From Sphingomonas sp. (GTDB taxonomy: Bacteria; Pseudomonadota; Alphaproteobacteria; Sphingomonadales; Sphingomonadaceae): a stretch of 64,000 nucleotides of DNA. The DNA is taken from assembly GCF_030145815.1 (NCBI RefSeq), contig NZ_JAIXHL010000002.1, positions 124,001-188,000 of the forward strand, in the 5' to 3' direction. Within the stretch, counting starts at the first letter, position 1. Each line of letters starts with the position of its first letter. The notes beneath the pieces are model-generated. The model worked only from the letters and a program-made list of their open reading frames with translations. It was not told the origin of the DNA and did not search any database. The translations under genes and the position numbers were made by a program. Below, one piece after another: positions 50,349-59,016 of the stretch.

Positions 50349-50971
50349 CAATAGCCCATGAGCGCGAGGACTTCCTTGCGGCTGCGGTCATCCTGGCGGA
50401 AGGTGCCGATCACGCGACTGGTGACCATCGACACGCCCGGAGTGCGCACGCCGCGTGCGGTCATGCAGGCATGGCTCGCCTCGATCACCACCGCGACGCC
50501 GCGCGGCTGCAGATGATCCCAGATGCAGTCGGCGACCTGCGCGGTTAGCCGTTCCTGCACCTGCAGCCGGCGGGCATAGGCGTGCAGCACGCGGGCGAGC
50601 TTGGAGATGCCGACGACATGCTTGCCCGGCAGATAGGCGATCGACGCCTTGCCGATGATCGGCGCGAGATGATGTTCGCAATGCGACTGGAACGGGATGT
50701 CCTTGAGCAGGACGATATCGTCATAGCCGCCGACTTCTTCGAACACCCGGCTGAGATGATAGGCGGGATCCTCGGCATAGCCCTGGCAATATTCCTTCCA
50801 TGCGCGCGCGACGCGCTTGGGGGTGTCGATCAGTCCTTCGCGACTCGGGTCGTCGCCGGCCCAGCGCAGCAGCGTGCGGATCGCGTCCGCAACCTCATCG
50901 GGCACCGGAATCTTGGGGGTCGGCGCGGCGTGATCGCCATCGACGGGGTCTTCGTGGTGATGGCAACTCAT
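50348..50971 (-). CDS. folE: GTP cyclohydrolase I
   Basis: A 207-residue enzyme turning GTP into dihydroneopterin triphosphate. Zinc ligands Cys98, His101 (SHCEHHLAPI) and Cys169 (ASHACMTARGV) are present; IAYLPGKHVVGISKLAR and RRLQVQERLT fit the family. The N-terminus MSCHHHEDPV is His-rich. First gene of the folE-folM-folB/X operon; divergent from the TonB receptor gene, with a 232-base gap. Confidence 0.95.
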   Translation of the reverse strand: MSCHHHEDPVDGDHAAPTPKIPVPDEVADAIRTLLRWAGDDPSREGLIDTPKRVARAWKEYCQGYAEDPAYHLSRVFEEVGGYDDIVLLKDIPFQSHCEHHLAPIIGKASIAYLPGKHVVGISKLARVLHAYARRLQVQERLTAQVADCIWDHLQPRGVAVVIEASHACMTARGVRTPGVSMVTSRVIGTFRQDDRSRKEVLALMGY

Positions 50972-51096
50972 AATGGCTGGTACCCTGTCCCTTTCAGTGT
51001 GACGCTACGGCAAGCGCCTCTGCTGTGTTGCCCGCGTGCAACAAACGGTGTCGTTCCGGGAAATAGCAAGCATTTCCGCCGGATTCCTAGCGTGAT

Positions 51097-51112
51097 TTGA
51101 CGTTGACGTAAG
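51097..51112. promoter_or_regulatory. Weaker MerR-type operator-like site before the TonB receptor
   Basis: TTGACGTTGACGTAAG in the folE/receptor gap, 13 of 16 positions equal to TTGACGTTAACGTCAA. The right half is imperfect, so confidence is low. It could place the receptor under the MerR regulator at 28.0 kb. Confidence 0.35.
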
Positions 51113-51203
51113 GATTCGAGCGGCGGTAGCGTGTGACCCAACAACAACAAGAAGACCGGTCCCGGAGGGAAAGACCCCCGGCGGACCCAGAGAGGAGAGA
51201 CCC

Positions 51204-53918
51204 ATGCGCACACTCCAGCTGTTTTCCGCATCTGCCCTCGCGCTGATCGCGGCCACCCCCGCCATTGCCCAGGACACCTCCGCCCCCGCCGCGCAGGAAG
51301 AAGAGGCGTCGGGCAACGAAGTCGTGATCACCGCGACCCGCCGTAACGAAACCGTTCAGGACGTGCCGATCGCGGTGACCGCAGTCCCGGCCACGCTGCT
51401 CGCCAATGCCGGCGTCGAGGACGTCCGCGGGCTGGAGCAGCTCGCACCGTCGCTGCAGAGCTCGACCGGCCAGTCGTCGGCGACCGGCACCACGCTGTAT
51501 ATCCGCGGCATCACTACCGCCGGCGACAACCCCGGCTTCGAGCCTGCGGTCGGCGTCTTCATCGACGGCGTGTTCCGTGCACGCGCGGGCGTCGCCATTT
51601 CCGAATTGCCGCAGCTTGAGCGCGTCGAAGTGCTGCGCGGCCCGCAGGGCACGCTGTTCGGCCGCAACACTTCGGCCGGCGCGCTGTCGATCTTCACCGC
51701 CCAGCCAGCGTTCGAACTCGGCGGCTATCTCGAGGGCAGCTACGGCAATTACAACGCGTTCGAGCTGAAGGGCGCGGTGACCGGTCCGGTGACCGAGCAG
51801 CTCGCGCTGCGTCTCGACGGCGGCTATCGCAAGCGCGACGGCTATATCGAGGACGTCAACGCCGACCGTGCGTTCAACAATGTCGACCGCTGGTACGCCC
51901 GCGGCCAGGCGCTGTACGACACCTCGACCTTCTCGCTGCGCCTGATCGCCGACTATTACGAGACGGATGAGCAGTGCTGCGGCGCGATCTCGGTCGTGCG
52001 CGGTGCGTTCGCGCCGCTGATCGAGGGGATTGCCGGTGCGCAGGGCCGCGATGGCCTGTACGAGGGCACCAGCCGGACCGTGAACGGCGTGCCGACCACG
52101 ATCGATCCCCAACAGCGCCGCATGGCCGCGTCGCCCAACCGCGACCTGAGCGAGCGCGTGCGCGACTGGGGTTTTTCGGGCGAGATCAACGCCGATCTGA
52201 CCGACGATATCAAGCTGACCTCGATCACCGCCTATCGCGACTGGCGCGTGCGGCGTAACCAGGACGTCGATTTCTCGGGCATCGATCGCTCCTATCGCGA
52301 AGGCTATCGCAACGAGCTGAGCGATTTCACCCAGGAGCTGCGCTTCCAGGGTTCGGCGTTCGGCGGCGTGCTCGACTGGCTGGTCGGCGGCTTCTACCTC
52401 AACGAGACCAACAAGGTTCACGACACGGTCCGCGTCGGCAATGACGGCAACCGCTATGTCGACTCGATCTTCAACGCGCTGGCCGGCCCGTCCTTCGGCG
52501 GATCGGTGCAGTTCTACGGATCGCTCGGCACGGCCCCGACCCCGGGTGCCGTATTCCTGAACCCGGCGGTGCCGAACGTGTTCGCCGCGTATCAGGCGGC
52601 CTATGGCGCGTCGCTGGCTCCGGTCGTGGGCTGCTTCCGCACCGCCGTCGGCGCAGCGCCGTCGGGCGTGGTTCCGGTCGCGACCTGCAACGCGCTCGGC
52701 TATTCGGCGACGCCGGTTCCGGGCCTCGCCGCGCTCGCCGCCAGCCCGCTTCCGGGTGTCAGCGCCGGCCAGGGCAACACCAACGACTATCGCGTCAAGA
52801 CCAACGCCTTCGCGCTGTTCACGCACAACATCATCAACATCAGCGACAAGCTGTCGCTGACGCTGGGTGCGCGCTGGAACTATGAGAAGAAGGACCTGAC
52901 CGCGACGATCAGCAACAACACCGGCAGCTGCACCTTCTTCAACCAGGTGCGTGCGGGCAACACGGCTGCCGTCCAGTATGCCAACCTGCTCCGCCAGCTC
53001 GGCCTGTTCAACAACCTGTATCTGCTGAGCTGCAACCCGGCGATCAACACCGAGTTCAACGGCAGCTACGCCCATGACAAGGACGAGAGCAAGATCACCG
53101 GCACCGCCAAGCTGGCGTACAAGGTGAATTCGGACATCCTGGTCTATGGTGGCTATGACCGCGGCTACAAGTCGGGCGGCTACAACATGGACCAGGCGAC
53201 GTTCGACAGCGTCCTGCTCGGCGGCAACGGTCCGCAGGCCAGCGACCTGGCGTTCGGGTCGGAATCGGTCGATGCCTATGAAATCGGCGTGAAGACCCAG
53301 TGGGGCCGTGCCTTCACCTTGAACATCGCCGCTTTCTACCAGAAGTTCAGCGACCTGCAGTCGCTGGTGTTCAGCGGCAACAACTTCGTCGTCCAGAATG
53401 TCGACAGCACGACCAGCAAGGGCGTCGAGGTTGAATCGATCATCCAGCCGGTGCGCAACCTGACGTTCCGCATGGGTTACAGCTACATCAACGCCAAGTA
53501 CGATGCCGACAACAACTTCGTCGGCACCCCGCTGCAGGGTCAGGAAGGCCGTCAGGTCAGCAACCAGCCCGAGCATACGGTGACGATCGCGACGACCTGG
53601 ACGCCGCAGATCACCAGCGGCATCCGCGGCCTGGTCCATGTCGACATGCGCTACAACAGCGAGGTCAACATCCCGTCGAACAACCCGAACGCGACCACCG
53701 GACGCACCGCGCTGTTCAACCCGGGCTATGCGCTGCTGGGCGCCCGTGTCGGCCTGCAGACCGACGACGGCAAGAAGAGCCTCGAGTTCTTCGTCGAGAA
53801 CCTGACCAACCAATATTACCACATCACCGGCTTTGCGGTGCCGGAGCAGACCGGCAACTACGCCGCCTATCCGGGCCTGCCGCGCTTCTTCGGCGTCAAG
53901 GCGAAGGTGGGCTTCTGA
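51204..53918 (+). CDS. TonB-dependent outer-membrane receptor
   Basis: A 904-residue receptor. Signal peptide MRTLQLFSASALALIAATPAIAQ; TonB-box-like EVVITATRR; plug domain with YIRGI, FIDGVFRARAG, VLRGPQGTLFGRNTSAGA; then a 22-strand barrel ending in aromatic residues FFGVKAKVGF. This is the large sphingomonad type of receptor; the substrate is unknown. A GAGAGGAGAG ribosome site precedes the ATG. No ABC transporter or catabolic gene lies next to it; the MerR-type site may be its control. Confidence 0.93.
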   Translation: MRTLQLFSASALALIAATPAIAQDTSAPAAQEEEASGNEVVITATRRNETVQDVPIAVTAVPATLLANAGVEDVRGLEQLAPSLQSSTGQSSATGTTLYIRGITTAGDNPGFEPAVGVFIDGVFRARAGVAISELPQLERVEVLRGPQGTLFGRNTSAGALSIFTAQPAFELGGYLEGSYGNYNAFELKGAVTGPVTEQLALRLDGGYRKRDGYIEDVNADRAFNNVDRWYARGQALYDTSTFSLRLIADYYETDEQCCGAISVVRGAFAPLIEGIAGAQGRDGLYEGTSRTVNGVPTTIDPQQRRMAASPNRDLSERVRDWGFSGEINADLTDDIKLTSITAYRDWRVRRNQDVDFSGIDRSYREGYRNELSDFTQELRFQGSAFGGVLDWLVGGFYLNETNKVHDTVRVGNDGNRYVDSIFNALAGPSFGGSVQFYGSLGTAPTPGAVFLNPAVPNVFAAYQAAYGASLAPVVGCFRTAVGAAPSGVVPVATCNALGYSATPVPGLAALAASPLPGVSAGQGNTNDYRVKTNAFALFTHNIINISDKLSLTLGARWNYEKKDLTATISNNTGSCTFFNQVRAGNTAAVQYANLLRQLGLFNNLYLLSCNPAINTEFNGSYAHDKDESKITGTAKLAYKVNSDILVYGGYDRGYKSGGYNMDQATFDSVLLGGNGPQASDLAFGSESVDAYEIGVKTQWGRAFTLNIAAFYQKFSDLQSLVFSGNNFVVQNVDSTTSKGVEVESIIQPVRNLTFRMGYSYINAKYDADNNFVGTPLQGQEGRQVSNQPEHTVTIATTWTPQITSGIRGLVHVDMRYNSEVNIPSNNPNATTGRTALFNPGYALLGARVGLQTDDGKKSLEFFVENLTNQYYHITGFAVPEQTGNYAAYPGLPRFFGVKAKVGF

Positions 53919-53960
53919 TCCGAAGCTGACCGACCGGGCGATCCGGTCATTGCAAGAATT

Positions 53961-53995
53961 GGGGGCGTTCCGGGATACCGGGGCGCCCCTTTTTC
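53961..53995 (+). terminator. Rho-independent terminator of the TonB receptor gene
   Basis: GGGGGCG-TTCCGGGATACCG-GGGCGCCCC with stem GGGGCG/CGCCCC closing just before TTTTTCG. It lies 43 bases after the stop. Confidence 0.7.
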
Positions 53996-54254
53996 GTGGC
54001 GAGTGCGCTGGGCATCCATGGCGCTTGGAGTCGTTTTGAGTGCGGCGGAGCGGGCCTTCTGAGCGACAAAGCGGCGGGTTCTCCACAACCAAACGTATCA
54101 AACCCTCTTGGAAGCGCATCAAATACGTGCATCGTACAAAGAACCGGATTACATCCGGCGCAGCGACACCGGGTTCAGGGCATTGCCCGGGCCCCCGGCG
54201 CTGACCAAGATCACGGTCCGGCAGGGTTGCCGGCCCGCAGAGGAGAAGAATAGA
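53996..54254. other. Non-coding stretch before the SWIB gene
   Basis: No convincing gene. It holds an ACGTAT..ATACGT inverted repeat around 54.09-54.13 kb, small CCGG-cored hairpins (CCGGATTACATCCGG near 54.15 kb; CCGGCAGGGTTGCCGG near 54.22 kb), and the strong AGGAG ribosome site of the next gene. Base composition is a little more AT-rich than the genes around it, so the SWIB promoter is probably here. Confidence 0.5.
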
Positions 54255-54524
54255 ATGGCCGAAAAAAAGGCATCTGGCGGCGCCCGGGGCGGCATCGCAA
54301 AGCCCGTCACCCCCTCGCCTGAGCTCGCCGCGATCGTCGGTACCGCAGAGCTGCCGCGCAGCGAGATCGTCAGCAAGATGTGGGAATACATCAAGAAGAA
54401 CGATCTCCAGAACCCCGCGAACAAGCGCGAGATCCTGGCCGACGCCAAGCTGAAGCCCATTTTCGGCGCGGACAAGGTGACGATGTTCGAGATGAACAAG
54501 CACATCGCGAAGCACGTCAAGTAA
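54255..54524 (+). CDS. SWIB/MDM2 domain protein
   Basis: An 89-residue basic protein. After a Lys/Ala leader (AEKKASGGARGG) the SWIB fold covers the rest: PVTPSPELAAIVGTAELPRSEIVSKMWEYIKKNDLQN (in part), KREILADAKLKPIFG and TMFEMNKHIAKHVK. Bacterial SWIB proteins are chromatin-like or DNA-topology factors of unclear role. Flanked by a terminator on the 3' side. Confidence 0.9.
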   Translation: MAEKKASGGARGGIAKPVTPSPELAAIVGTAELPRSEIVSKMWEYIKKNDLQNPANKREILADAKLKPIFGADKVTMFEMNKHIAKHVK

Positions 54525-54560
54525 GTTCACGTTCCGGAGCAATCCGGATCGGACAGCGAG

Positions 54561-54594
54561 AGCCTCCGGAGCCACTGGCTTCGGAGGCTTTTTC
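54561..54594 (+). terminator. Rho-independent terminator of the SWIB gene
   Basis: AGCCTCCGgaGCCA/TGGCttCGGAGGCT followed by TTTTT. It starts 36 bases after the stop and ends just before the next gene's leader. Confidence 0.85.
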
Positions 54595-54634
54595 GATCCA
54601 TGATGATGACCCCGCATCGACGGGGACACCGGCA

Positions 54635-55660
54635 ATGGGGGATGCGGTGGACGGGCGTACGGGTCGATTGCTGGAACGGTTGCCGCTTGCCCGCGAACAT
54701 CGCTGGCAGGGCTATGGTGCTGCGCTGCTGCTGTCGCTGGTGGGCCTTGTGACGCGGTGGCTGCTCGCCGATGCCTTTCCGCCCGGCTTCCCCTTTCTCA
54801 CCTTCTTCCCGGCGGTGGTCCTGTCGGGTTTCCTGTTCGGGCGTGGCCCGGGCATTCTATCAGCGGTTCTGTGCGGCCTGCTCGCCTGGTATTTCTTCAT
54901 CCCGCCCGCCAATGCCTTCTCGTTCGCCCCCGGCGCGATCGTCGCAATGGGTTTCTATGTCGGCGTGGTGGCCGTCGATCTGTTGCTGATCGACTGGATG
55001 CAGCGCGGCACCGCGCGGCTGCGGCTGGAGCGCGAGCGCAGCCAGATGCTGGCCGAGCGGAGCCAGCTGCTGTTCAGCGAGTTGCAGCACCGGGTTTCGA
55101 ACAATCTGCAGATGGTCGGTGCAGTGCTCGCGCTGCAGCAGCGCAGCGTCAGCGATCCGGCGGCGCGCCAGGCGCTAGCCGATGCGGGCGGCAAGCTGCA
55201 GACCATCGGGCGCATCCAGCGCCAGCTCTATGACCATAGCGGCGATCCCCAGACGCTGGAGCGGATGCTGCCCGATCTGGTGCAGGATGTGATGGCGACC
55301 TCAGGCAAGCCGGGCGTCACGGCGTCGGTCGATGTGGACGCACAGATCATGCTGCCGCCGGACGCGCTGATCCCGATCGCGCTGATCGTCGCGGAAACGA
55401 TCGCCAATGCCGTCGAGCATGGCTTTGCCGGTCGCGACACCGGGCGGATCGATGTGCAGATGCGCGCCAGCGCGGCAACCGTCGTGCTGACGATCGCGGA
55501 TGATGGCGCGGGCCCGCCGCCCGGCTTCACATCCGCCGGCGCGACCAGCCTGGGGCTGCGCATCTCGCGCACGCTGGCCGAGCAGCTCGGCGGCAGCTTC
55601 GACCTGTCACCGCGCGAGGGCGGCGGGGCGATCGCGACCTTGTGCTTCCGCCCGGCGTAG
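54635..55660 (+). CDS. Membrane histidine kinase, DUF4118-HisKA_2 type
   Basis: A 341-residue sensor kinase. Three or four membrane segments (YGAALLLSLVGLVTRWLLAD; FLTFFPAVVLSGFLFG; ILSAVLCGLLAWYFFIPPA) form a KdpD-like DUF4118 sensor domain; HisKA_2 is FSELQHRVSNNLQMVGAVLALQQR with the phospho-His; HATPase follows (IVAETIANAVEHGF, DDGAGPPPGF, GLRISRTLAEQLGG). HisKA_2 kinases often pair with PhyR-type or other stress regulators. The ligand is unknown; no response regulator is adjacent. Start ATG 54635. Confidence 0.85.
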   Translation: MGDAVDGRTGRLLERLPLAREHRWQGYGAALLLSLVGLVTRWLLADAFPPGFPFLTFFPAVVLSGFLFGRGPGILSAVLCGLLAWYFFIPPANAFSFAPGAIVAMGFYVGVVAVDLLLIDWMQRGTARLRLERERSQMLAERSQLLFSELQHRVSNNLQMVGAVLALQQRSVSDPAARQALADAGGKLQTIGRIQRQLYDHSGDPQTLERMLPDLVQDVMATSGKPGVTASVDVDAQIMLPPDALIPIALIVAETIANAVEHGFAGRDTGRIDVQMRASAATVVLTIADDGAGPPPGFTSAGATSLGLRISRTLAEQLGGSFDLSPREGGGAIATLCFRPA

Positions 55661-55671
55661 CGGAGCGCGGA

Positions 55672-56595
55672 TCAGGCGGCTTTCGTCGCGGCGTCATCGG
55701 CCGGCTGGCCCACGGCTTTCAACCGCGCACAGAGCCACGCCAACCCGCGGTCCATGCTCCGCGCGCTATGATATTGCATCATTTCGCGCATCACCGGCAG
55801 CGGGAATGGCGGTTCCTGAATCACCAGTCCCAGCACCGGCGCGAGTTCCAGGGCGAGCCGCTCATGCATCAGGGCGAGCCGTGAGGTACCCGGCAGGATC
55901 CACGGCACCTGCGAGAACGCGGCACAGATCACGTCGACGCGGCGCTGCTCGCCCTGGCCGCGCAGATAGTTATCGATGAAGGTGCCGTCGCGCGACACGC
56001 TGGTCGCGACATGGCCGCTGGCGAAATAGGTTTCCGCGTCGAGCGGACGCTGCATCGCCGGGTTGGACGCGCAGCCGACGACGACGTGCCGCTCCTCGAA
56101 CAGCAATTCGCGCGGATGATCGGGACTGAGAAACTGCTCGGGCGAGATCAGCAGGTCGATCTCGCCATCGTCGAGCATTTCGAGAATATCGGAGCGCGGC
56201 AGCGTGATCTCGATCTGGATATGCGGCGCTTCCTTGTGCAGCAGCCGCAAGGCCGGGCCGAGCAGCACGGTGGTGATGTAATCCGATGCGACGACCCGGA
56301 ACCGGCGCTGCGAATGCGCGGGATCGAACCGCATGCCACTGGCGAGAATCGCGCGCATGTTGAGCAAGGCAGCGGAGACATCGGGGGCCAGCGACAGCGC
56401 GGCGGCGGTGGGCACCATGCGCTTGCCATGCTGGACCAGAATCTCGTCCGAGAAGGATTCGCGCAGCCGCTTCAACGCCGCGCTCATCGCCGATTGGGTG
56501 AGGTTCAGGCGTTGCGCGGCACGGGTGACGCTGCGCTCCTCGATCAGGACATCGAATGCAATCAACAGGTTGAGATCGAATTGATCGAGCCGCAT
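55672..56595 (-). CDS. LysR-family regulator divergent from the catabolic operon
   Basis: A 307-residue LysR regulator. HTH FDLNLLIAFDVLIEERSVTRAAQRLNLTQSAMSAALKRLRESF (in part), with DEILVQHGKRMVPT after it; the NodD-like substrate-binding domain has IQIEITLPRSDILEMLDDGEIDLLISP (in part) and PFPLPVMREMMQYHSA. The subgroup (NodD/NahR-like) usually senses aromatic inducers. It diverges from the TonB receptor of the 56.7-64 kb cluster with 117 bases between, containing the candidate binding site. Confidence 0.9.
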   Translation of the reverse strand: MRLDQFDLNLLIAFDVLIEERSVTRAAQRLNLTQSAMSAALKRLRESFSDEILVQHGKRMVPTAAALSLAPDVSAALLNMRAILASGMRFDPAHSQRRFRVVASDYITTVLLGPALRLLHKEAPHIQIEITLPRSDILEMLDDGEIDLLISPEQFLSPDHPRELLFEERHVVVGCASNPAMQRPLDAETYFASGHVATSVSRDGTFIDNYLRGQGEQRRVDVICAAFSQVPWILPGTSRLALMHERLALELAPVLGLVIQEPPFPLPVMREMMQYHSARSMDRGLAWLCARLKAVGQPADDAATKAA

Positions 56596-56617
56596 CCATC
56601 AATTCCGTTTGTGCTCA

Positions 56618-56641
56618 ATCATAGAAACAAATCGTTATGAT
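56618..56641. promoter_or_regulatory. Candidate LysR binding site
   Basis: ATCATA-N12-TATGAT, perfect 6-base arms with the LysR T-N11-A pattern, in AT-rich DNA 22 bases before the LysR start and 72 before the receptor start. Likely controls both genes. Confidence 0.6.
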
Positions 56642-56712
56642 AATTGATCGGCTTTGACCATCCTCAATGCAGAGGCGCGCTCACCGAGGCGGCGCCCAGG
56701 GAGGGTTGTCTG

Positions 56713-59016
56713 ATGAAAAAATTGCTTCTCGCGGGGACCGCGATCCTCGTCGCCCATGCCGCTCCTGCGTTCGCGCAGGAGGCACCGGCCGCCCCGGCCG
56801 CAGCCGAAGAAACCGATGGCCTGCAGGACATCGTCATCACCGCGCAGCGCCGGTCGGAGTCGCTGCAGCGCGCCGCCGTCGCCGTGACCGCCGTGACCGG
56901 CGACGATCTGGCCCAGTCGGGCATCACCGAAACCGCCAATCTCGGCAAGCTCGTCCCCTCGCTGGTGGTCCAGCCGACCGGTGGCACGACCAGCTTCTTC
57001 CTGCGCGGGGTCGGCACGAACTCACAGAACTCCTTCTCGGAGAATGCCGTCGCGTTCAACTTCAACGGCGTCTATGTCGGCCGCCCGACCGCGCCGGCGG
57101 GCGTCTTCTACGACCTCGAGCGGGTCGAAGTGGTCAAGGGGCCGCAGGGCACGCTCTATGGCCGCAACGCCACTGGCGGCGCGATCAACGTGCTCCCGAA
57201 AAAGCCGATCCTCGGCACGTTCGGCGGCGAAGCGCTGCTGGAATATGGCAATTACGACAGCAAGAAGGGCTTCCTCGCGCTGAACGTGCCGATCGGCGAC
57301 AAGGTTGCGCTGCGCGTCGCCGGGCAGATCGTCGATCGCGACGGCTATATCTCCGACGGCTATGACGACGACAAGGGCGAGGCGGTGCGCGCGTCGCTGC
57401 TGATCGAGCCGTCCGACCGCTGGTCGATGACATTGGTCGCCGATTACTACAATCAGCATGGCAAGGGCGGCGGCGCGGTGCTGCTGCCGGAAGCGCGCTA
57501 CACCGTGCCGGCGCTGGAGGATCGCGTCAGCGTGTCCGACCCGCGCGCGCACACCGCGATCCGCCAGCTCGCCTCGACGCTGTTCGCCCCGCCCTTCTGC
57601 GGCGGTGCCGGCGGGTTCGTGACCAGCGGCTGTGTCGCGCTGCCGGGGACCGACGGCTTCCTCGACAACCAATTCTATGGCGTCAGTGCGACGGTGGTCG
57701 GCGATCTCGGCTTCGGCACGCTGACCGTGCTGCCGGCATGGCGGCGTTCGGACGTGCGCTTCCGCACCTATCTGCCCGGTTTCGCGGGCGACATCACCGA
57801 CCTGGCTGAACAGACCTCGGTCGAAGTGCGGCTGTCGTCGAACGAGGACCAGCAGCTGCGCTATGTCATCGGCGGCTTCTATTTCGGCGAGAACCAGGCG
57901 ACCGAGAATTTCTTCCGCCAGGGCAATATCTCGACGACCCGCTTCACCCCGCGCCTCAATACCGAGAGCGTCGCGGCGTTCGGCCAGCTGACCTTCGACC
58001 TCAGCGACAGCCTGCGCCTGGTTGCCGGCGGTCGTTACACGCGCGAGGACAAGAAGCAGCTGACCTCGACCGCGTCGGGCGGTCTGCCCGGCCCGGTCAC
58101 GCCGCCGCTGAGCGTCCCGTTCACCGGCGACCTGAGCTTCGAGAAGTTCACCTGGAAGGCTGGCGTCGAGTTCGACGCGGGTCCGGCATCGCTGATCTAT
58201 GCCAACGTCGCGACCGGCTTCAAGGCGGGCGGCTTCTTCGTCGCGCAGCCGCCGAACAATACCTTCCGTCCGGAAACGCTGACCGCCTATACCTTCGGCG
58301 CGAAGAACCGCTTCCTCGACAACAAGCTGCAGCTGAATTTCGAGGCATTCTACTGGGACTATAAGGACCAGCAGATCACCTATGTCGGCGGCGTTCCCAC
58401 CGGGACCGGCGTGTTCGCGCAGGGGTCGATCACCGTCAATGCGGGCAAGTCGCACATCTATGGCGCCGAGTTCGAGGCGCGCTTCGCGCCGAGCCGCAAC
58501 GACCTGTTCAACCTCAATGTCCAGTATCTGAAGGGCAAGTATGACAGCCTGCAGACGGCGAACTTCTCGCCGACCGGCGCGCCGGTGACCACGGGCTGCA
58601 CCACTTTGGGTAGCCGCGCGGCCAATCCGGGGATCAACAACGCGCGCTTCTACGACATCGACTGTTCGGGCAAGCCGACGGTCAACTCGCCCGAATGGGC
58701 GATCAATGTCGGCTATGAGCGCACGTTCGAGCTGACCGGCGACCTCGATTTCATCGCCGGTGCGCGGGCGAATATCGAGAGCAGCCGCTTCATGAACTCC
58801 AACTATCGCCCTGAAGAAAAGCAGGACGGGTTCGTGATGGCCGATGCGTTCGTGACGCTGCGCAGCCAGCAGGGGTGGAGCGTCACCGGCTTCGTCAACA
58901 ACCTGACCGATGAGGAAGTGTTGGCGCGTGCGGGCACGCGTCCGATCCTCGACTTCCCGGTCGGCACGCTGCGCCCGCCGCGTACCTATGGCGTCCGCGT
59001 CGGGTTCGACTTCTGA
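56713..59016 (+). CDS. TonB-dependent receptor of the catabolic cluster
   Basis: A 767-residue receptor. Signal KLLLAGTAILVAHAAPAFA; TonB box LQDIVITAQRRSESLQ; plug FNFNGVYVGRPTAPAGVFY and VVKGPQGTLYGRNATGGAIN; barrel with a terminal aromatic VRVGFDF. ATG 56713 preferred for its intact signal peptide. Stop overlaps the next ATG (TGATG), so transport is coupled to the catabolic genes behind it. Probably takes up the cluster's unknown substrate. Confidence 0.93.
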   Translation: MKKLLLAGTAILVAHAAPAFAQEAPAAPAAAEETDGLQDIVITAQRRSESLQRAAVAVTAVTGDDLAQSGITETANLGKLVPSLVVQPTGGTTSFFLRGVGTNSQNSFSENAVAFNFNGVYVGRPTAPAGVFYDLERVEVVKGPQGTLYGRNATGGAINVLPKKPILGTFGGEALLEYGNYDSKKGFLALNVPIGDKVALRVAGQIVDRDGYISDGYDDDKGEAVRASLLIEPSDRWSMTLVADYYNQHGKGGGAVLLPEARYTVPALEDRVSVSDPRAHTAIRQLASTLFAPPFCGGAGGFVTSGCVALPGTDGFLDNQFYGVSATVVGDLGFGTLTVLPAWRRSDVRFRTYLPGFAGDITDLAEQTSVEVRLSSNEDQQLRYVIGGFYFGENQATENFFRQGNISTTRFTPRLNTESVAAFGQLTFDLSDSLRLVAGGRYTREDKKQLTSTASGGLPGPVTPPLSVPFTGDLSFEKFTWKAGVEFDAGPASLIYANVATGFKAGGFFVAQPPNNTFRPETLTAYTFGAKNRFLDNKLQLNFEAFYWDYKDQQITYVGGVPTGTGVFAQGSITVNAGKSHIYGAEFEARFAPSRNDLFNLNVQYLKGKYDSLQTANFSPTGAPVTTGCTTLGSRAANPGINNARFYDIDCSGKPTVNSPEWAINVGYERTFELTGDLDFIAGARANIESSRFMNSNYRPEEKQDGFVMADAFVTLRSQQGWSVTGFVNNLTDEEVLARAGTRPILDFPVGTLRPPRTYGVRVGFDF

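Noticed and set aside
51087..54635. A 1182-codon open frame on the minus strand opposite the TonB receptor
   Set aside because: Its sequence is low-complexity, Arg- and Val-rich, with no domain, and it mirrors the codon bias of the receptor and the SWIB region on the plus strand. Long antisense frames are common in such GC-rich genes.
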